This document shows positions 13,202 through 13,258 of a stretch of DNA of 13,258 nucleotides, piece by piece (the first letter of the stretch is position 1; every line of letters begins with the position of its first letter). The notes under the pieces are model-generated. The model had not been told where the DNA came from, did no database searches, and saw nothing but the letters and a program-made list of their open reading frames with translations. The position numbers and the translations under genes are program-made. The stretch lies in the NCBI GenBank assembly GCA_035283185.1, contig DATEUJ010000206.1, forward strand, positions 1-13,258. Reading direction: 5' to 3'. Source of the stretch: DASSFZ01 sp035283185 (GTDB lineage: Bacteria; Chloroflexota; Anaerolineae; Fen-1058).

Positions 13202-13230
13202 ATTGTAGCGGGGAATGGAATGATGGTCAA
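13202..13230 (-). promoter_or_regulatory. Near-consensus promoter for the maoC-hydrolase unit
   Basis: On the minus strand TTGACC (13230-13225), 17-base spacer, TACAAT (13207-13202). The predicted transcript start is near 13195, at the edge of the heptad tract. Confidence 0.7.
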
Positions 13231-13238
13231 ATGCGACG

Positions 13239-13258
13239 TGCGACGCACTTCCAAAGTG
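13239..13258. repeat. Left half of a palindromic repeat cut by the window edge
   Basis: CACTT (13246-13250), spacer CCA, AAGTG (13254-13258), at the very end of the window and preceded by TGCGACG. The centre TTCCAAA is the same as in the murE palindrome at 7005-7037. Only five base pairs can be seen, so the call is tentative. Confidence 0.45.

Noticed and set aside
11685..13208. Long plus-strand open frame across the hydrolase and MaoC genes
   Set aside because: It crosses two real genes on the other strand and reads through the repeat between them, with no domain.

Overview
The window is a stretch of GC-rich bacterial chromosome carrying nine genes. I see no plasmid, phage or CRISPR hallmarks and no tRNA or rRNA. 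The best guess for the source is a free-living bacterium of the Chloroflexota (Anaerolineae-like). That guess rests on the mix of genes, a MurE with a non-canonical EDPR specificity motif, an apparently leaderless murE start, and the many dispersed short repeats. It is a moderate-confidence inference, because no 16S or ribosomal marker is present.

Layout. Bases 1-2777 (minus strand) hold a MacB/LolD-type ABC exporter pair: the ATPase (2088-2777), then a long FtsX-type permease (1962 down past base 1, so its C-terminus is cut off). Divergent from it, 3014-5107 (plus) encodes an acetyl-CoA synthetase-like ligase (acs) with its own promoter and visibly lower GC than its neighbours. Convergent to acs is a YcaQ-family winged-helix DNA glycosylase (5334-6584, minus). 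Divergent again is a plus-strand cluster for the cell envelope: murE (6799-8412), a GT2 glycosyltransferase (8461-9444), and a polyprenyl-phosphate sugar-1-phosphate transferase (9441-10859, overlapping the previous stop by 4 bases). A separately promoted FHA-domain membrane protein follows (11001-11588) and ends at a strong bidirectional terminator. The last block (minus) is a MaoC-type hydratase (12681-13145) followed by a metallo-beta-lactamase-fold hydrolase (11628-12644). No gene-free stretch exceeds 300 bases; the longest gaps (2778-3013 and 5108-5333) hold divergent promoters and a palindromic MITE-like element.

How the genes relate. murE supplies peptidoglycan precursor. The sugar transferase would start a lipid-linked polysaccharide that the GT2 enzyme extends. 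The ABC pair probably exports or extracts a hydrophobic or peptide substrate. acs, maoC and the hydrolase point to acyl-CoA or short-chain fatty-acid metabolism, but they are not one operon.

The most unusual aspect is the density of small dispersed repeats, including three insertions within reading frames that keep the frame: two perfect palindromes inside murE and a 12-unit heptanucleotide tract inside the glycosyltransferase. Further heptad tracts lie between operon partners and in a 5' leader, a related palindrome lies ahead of ycaQ, and a 110-base terminal-inverted-repeat element lies behind acs. Together they look like several repeat families that tolerate, or use, insertion into coding sequence.
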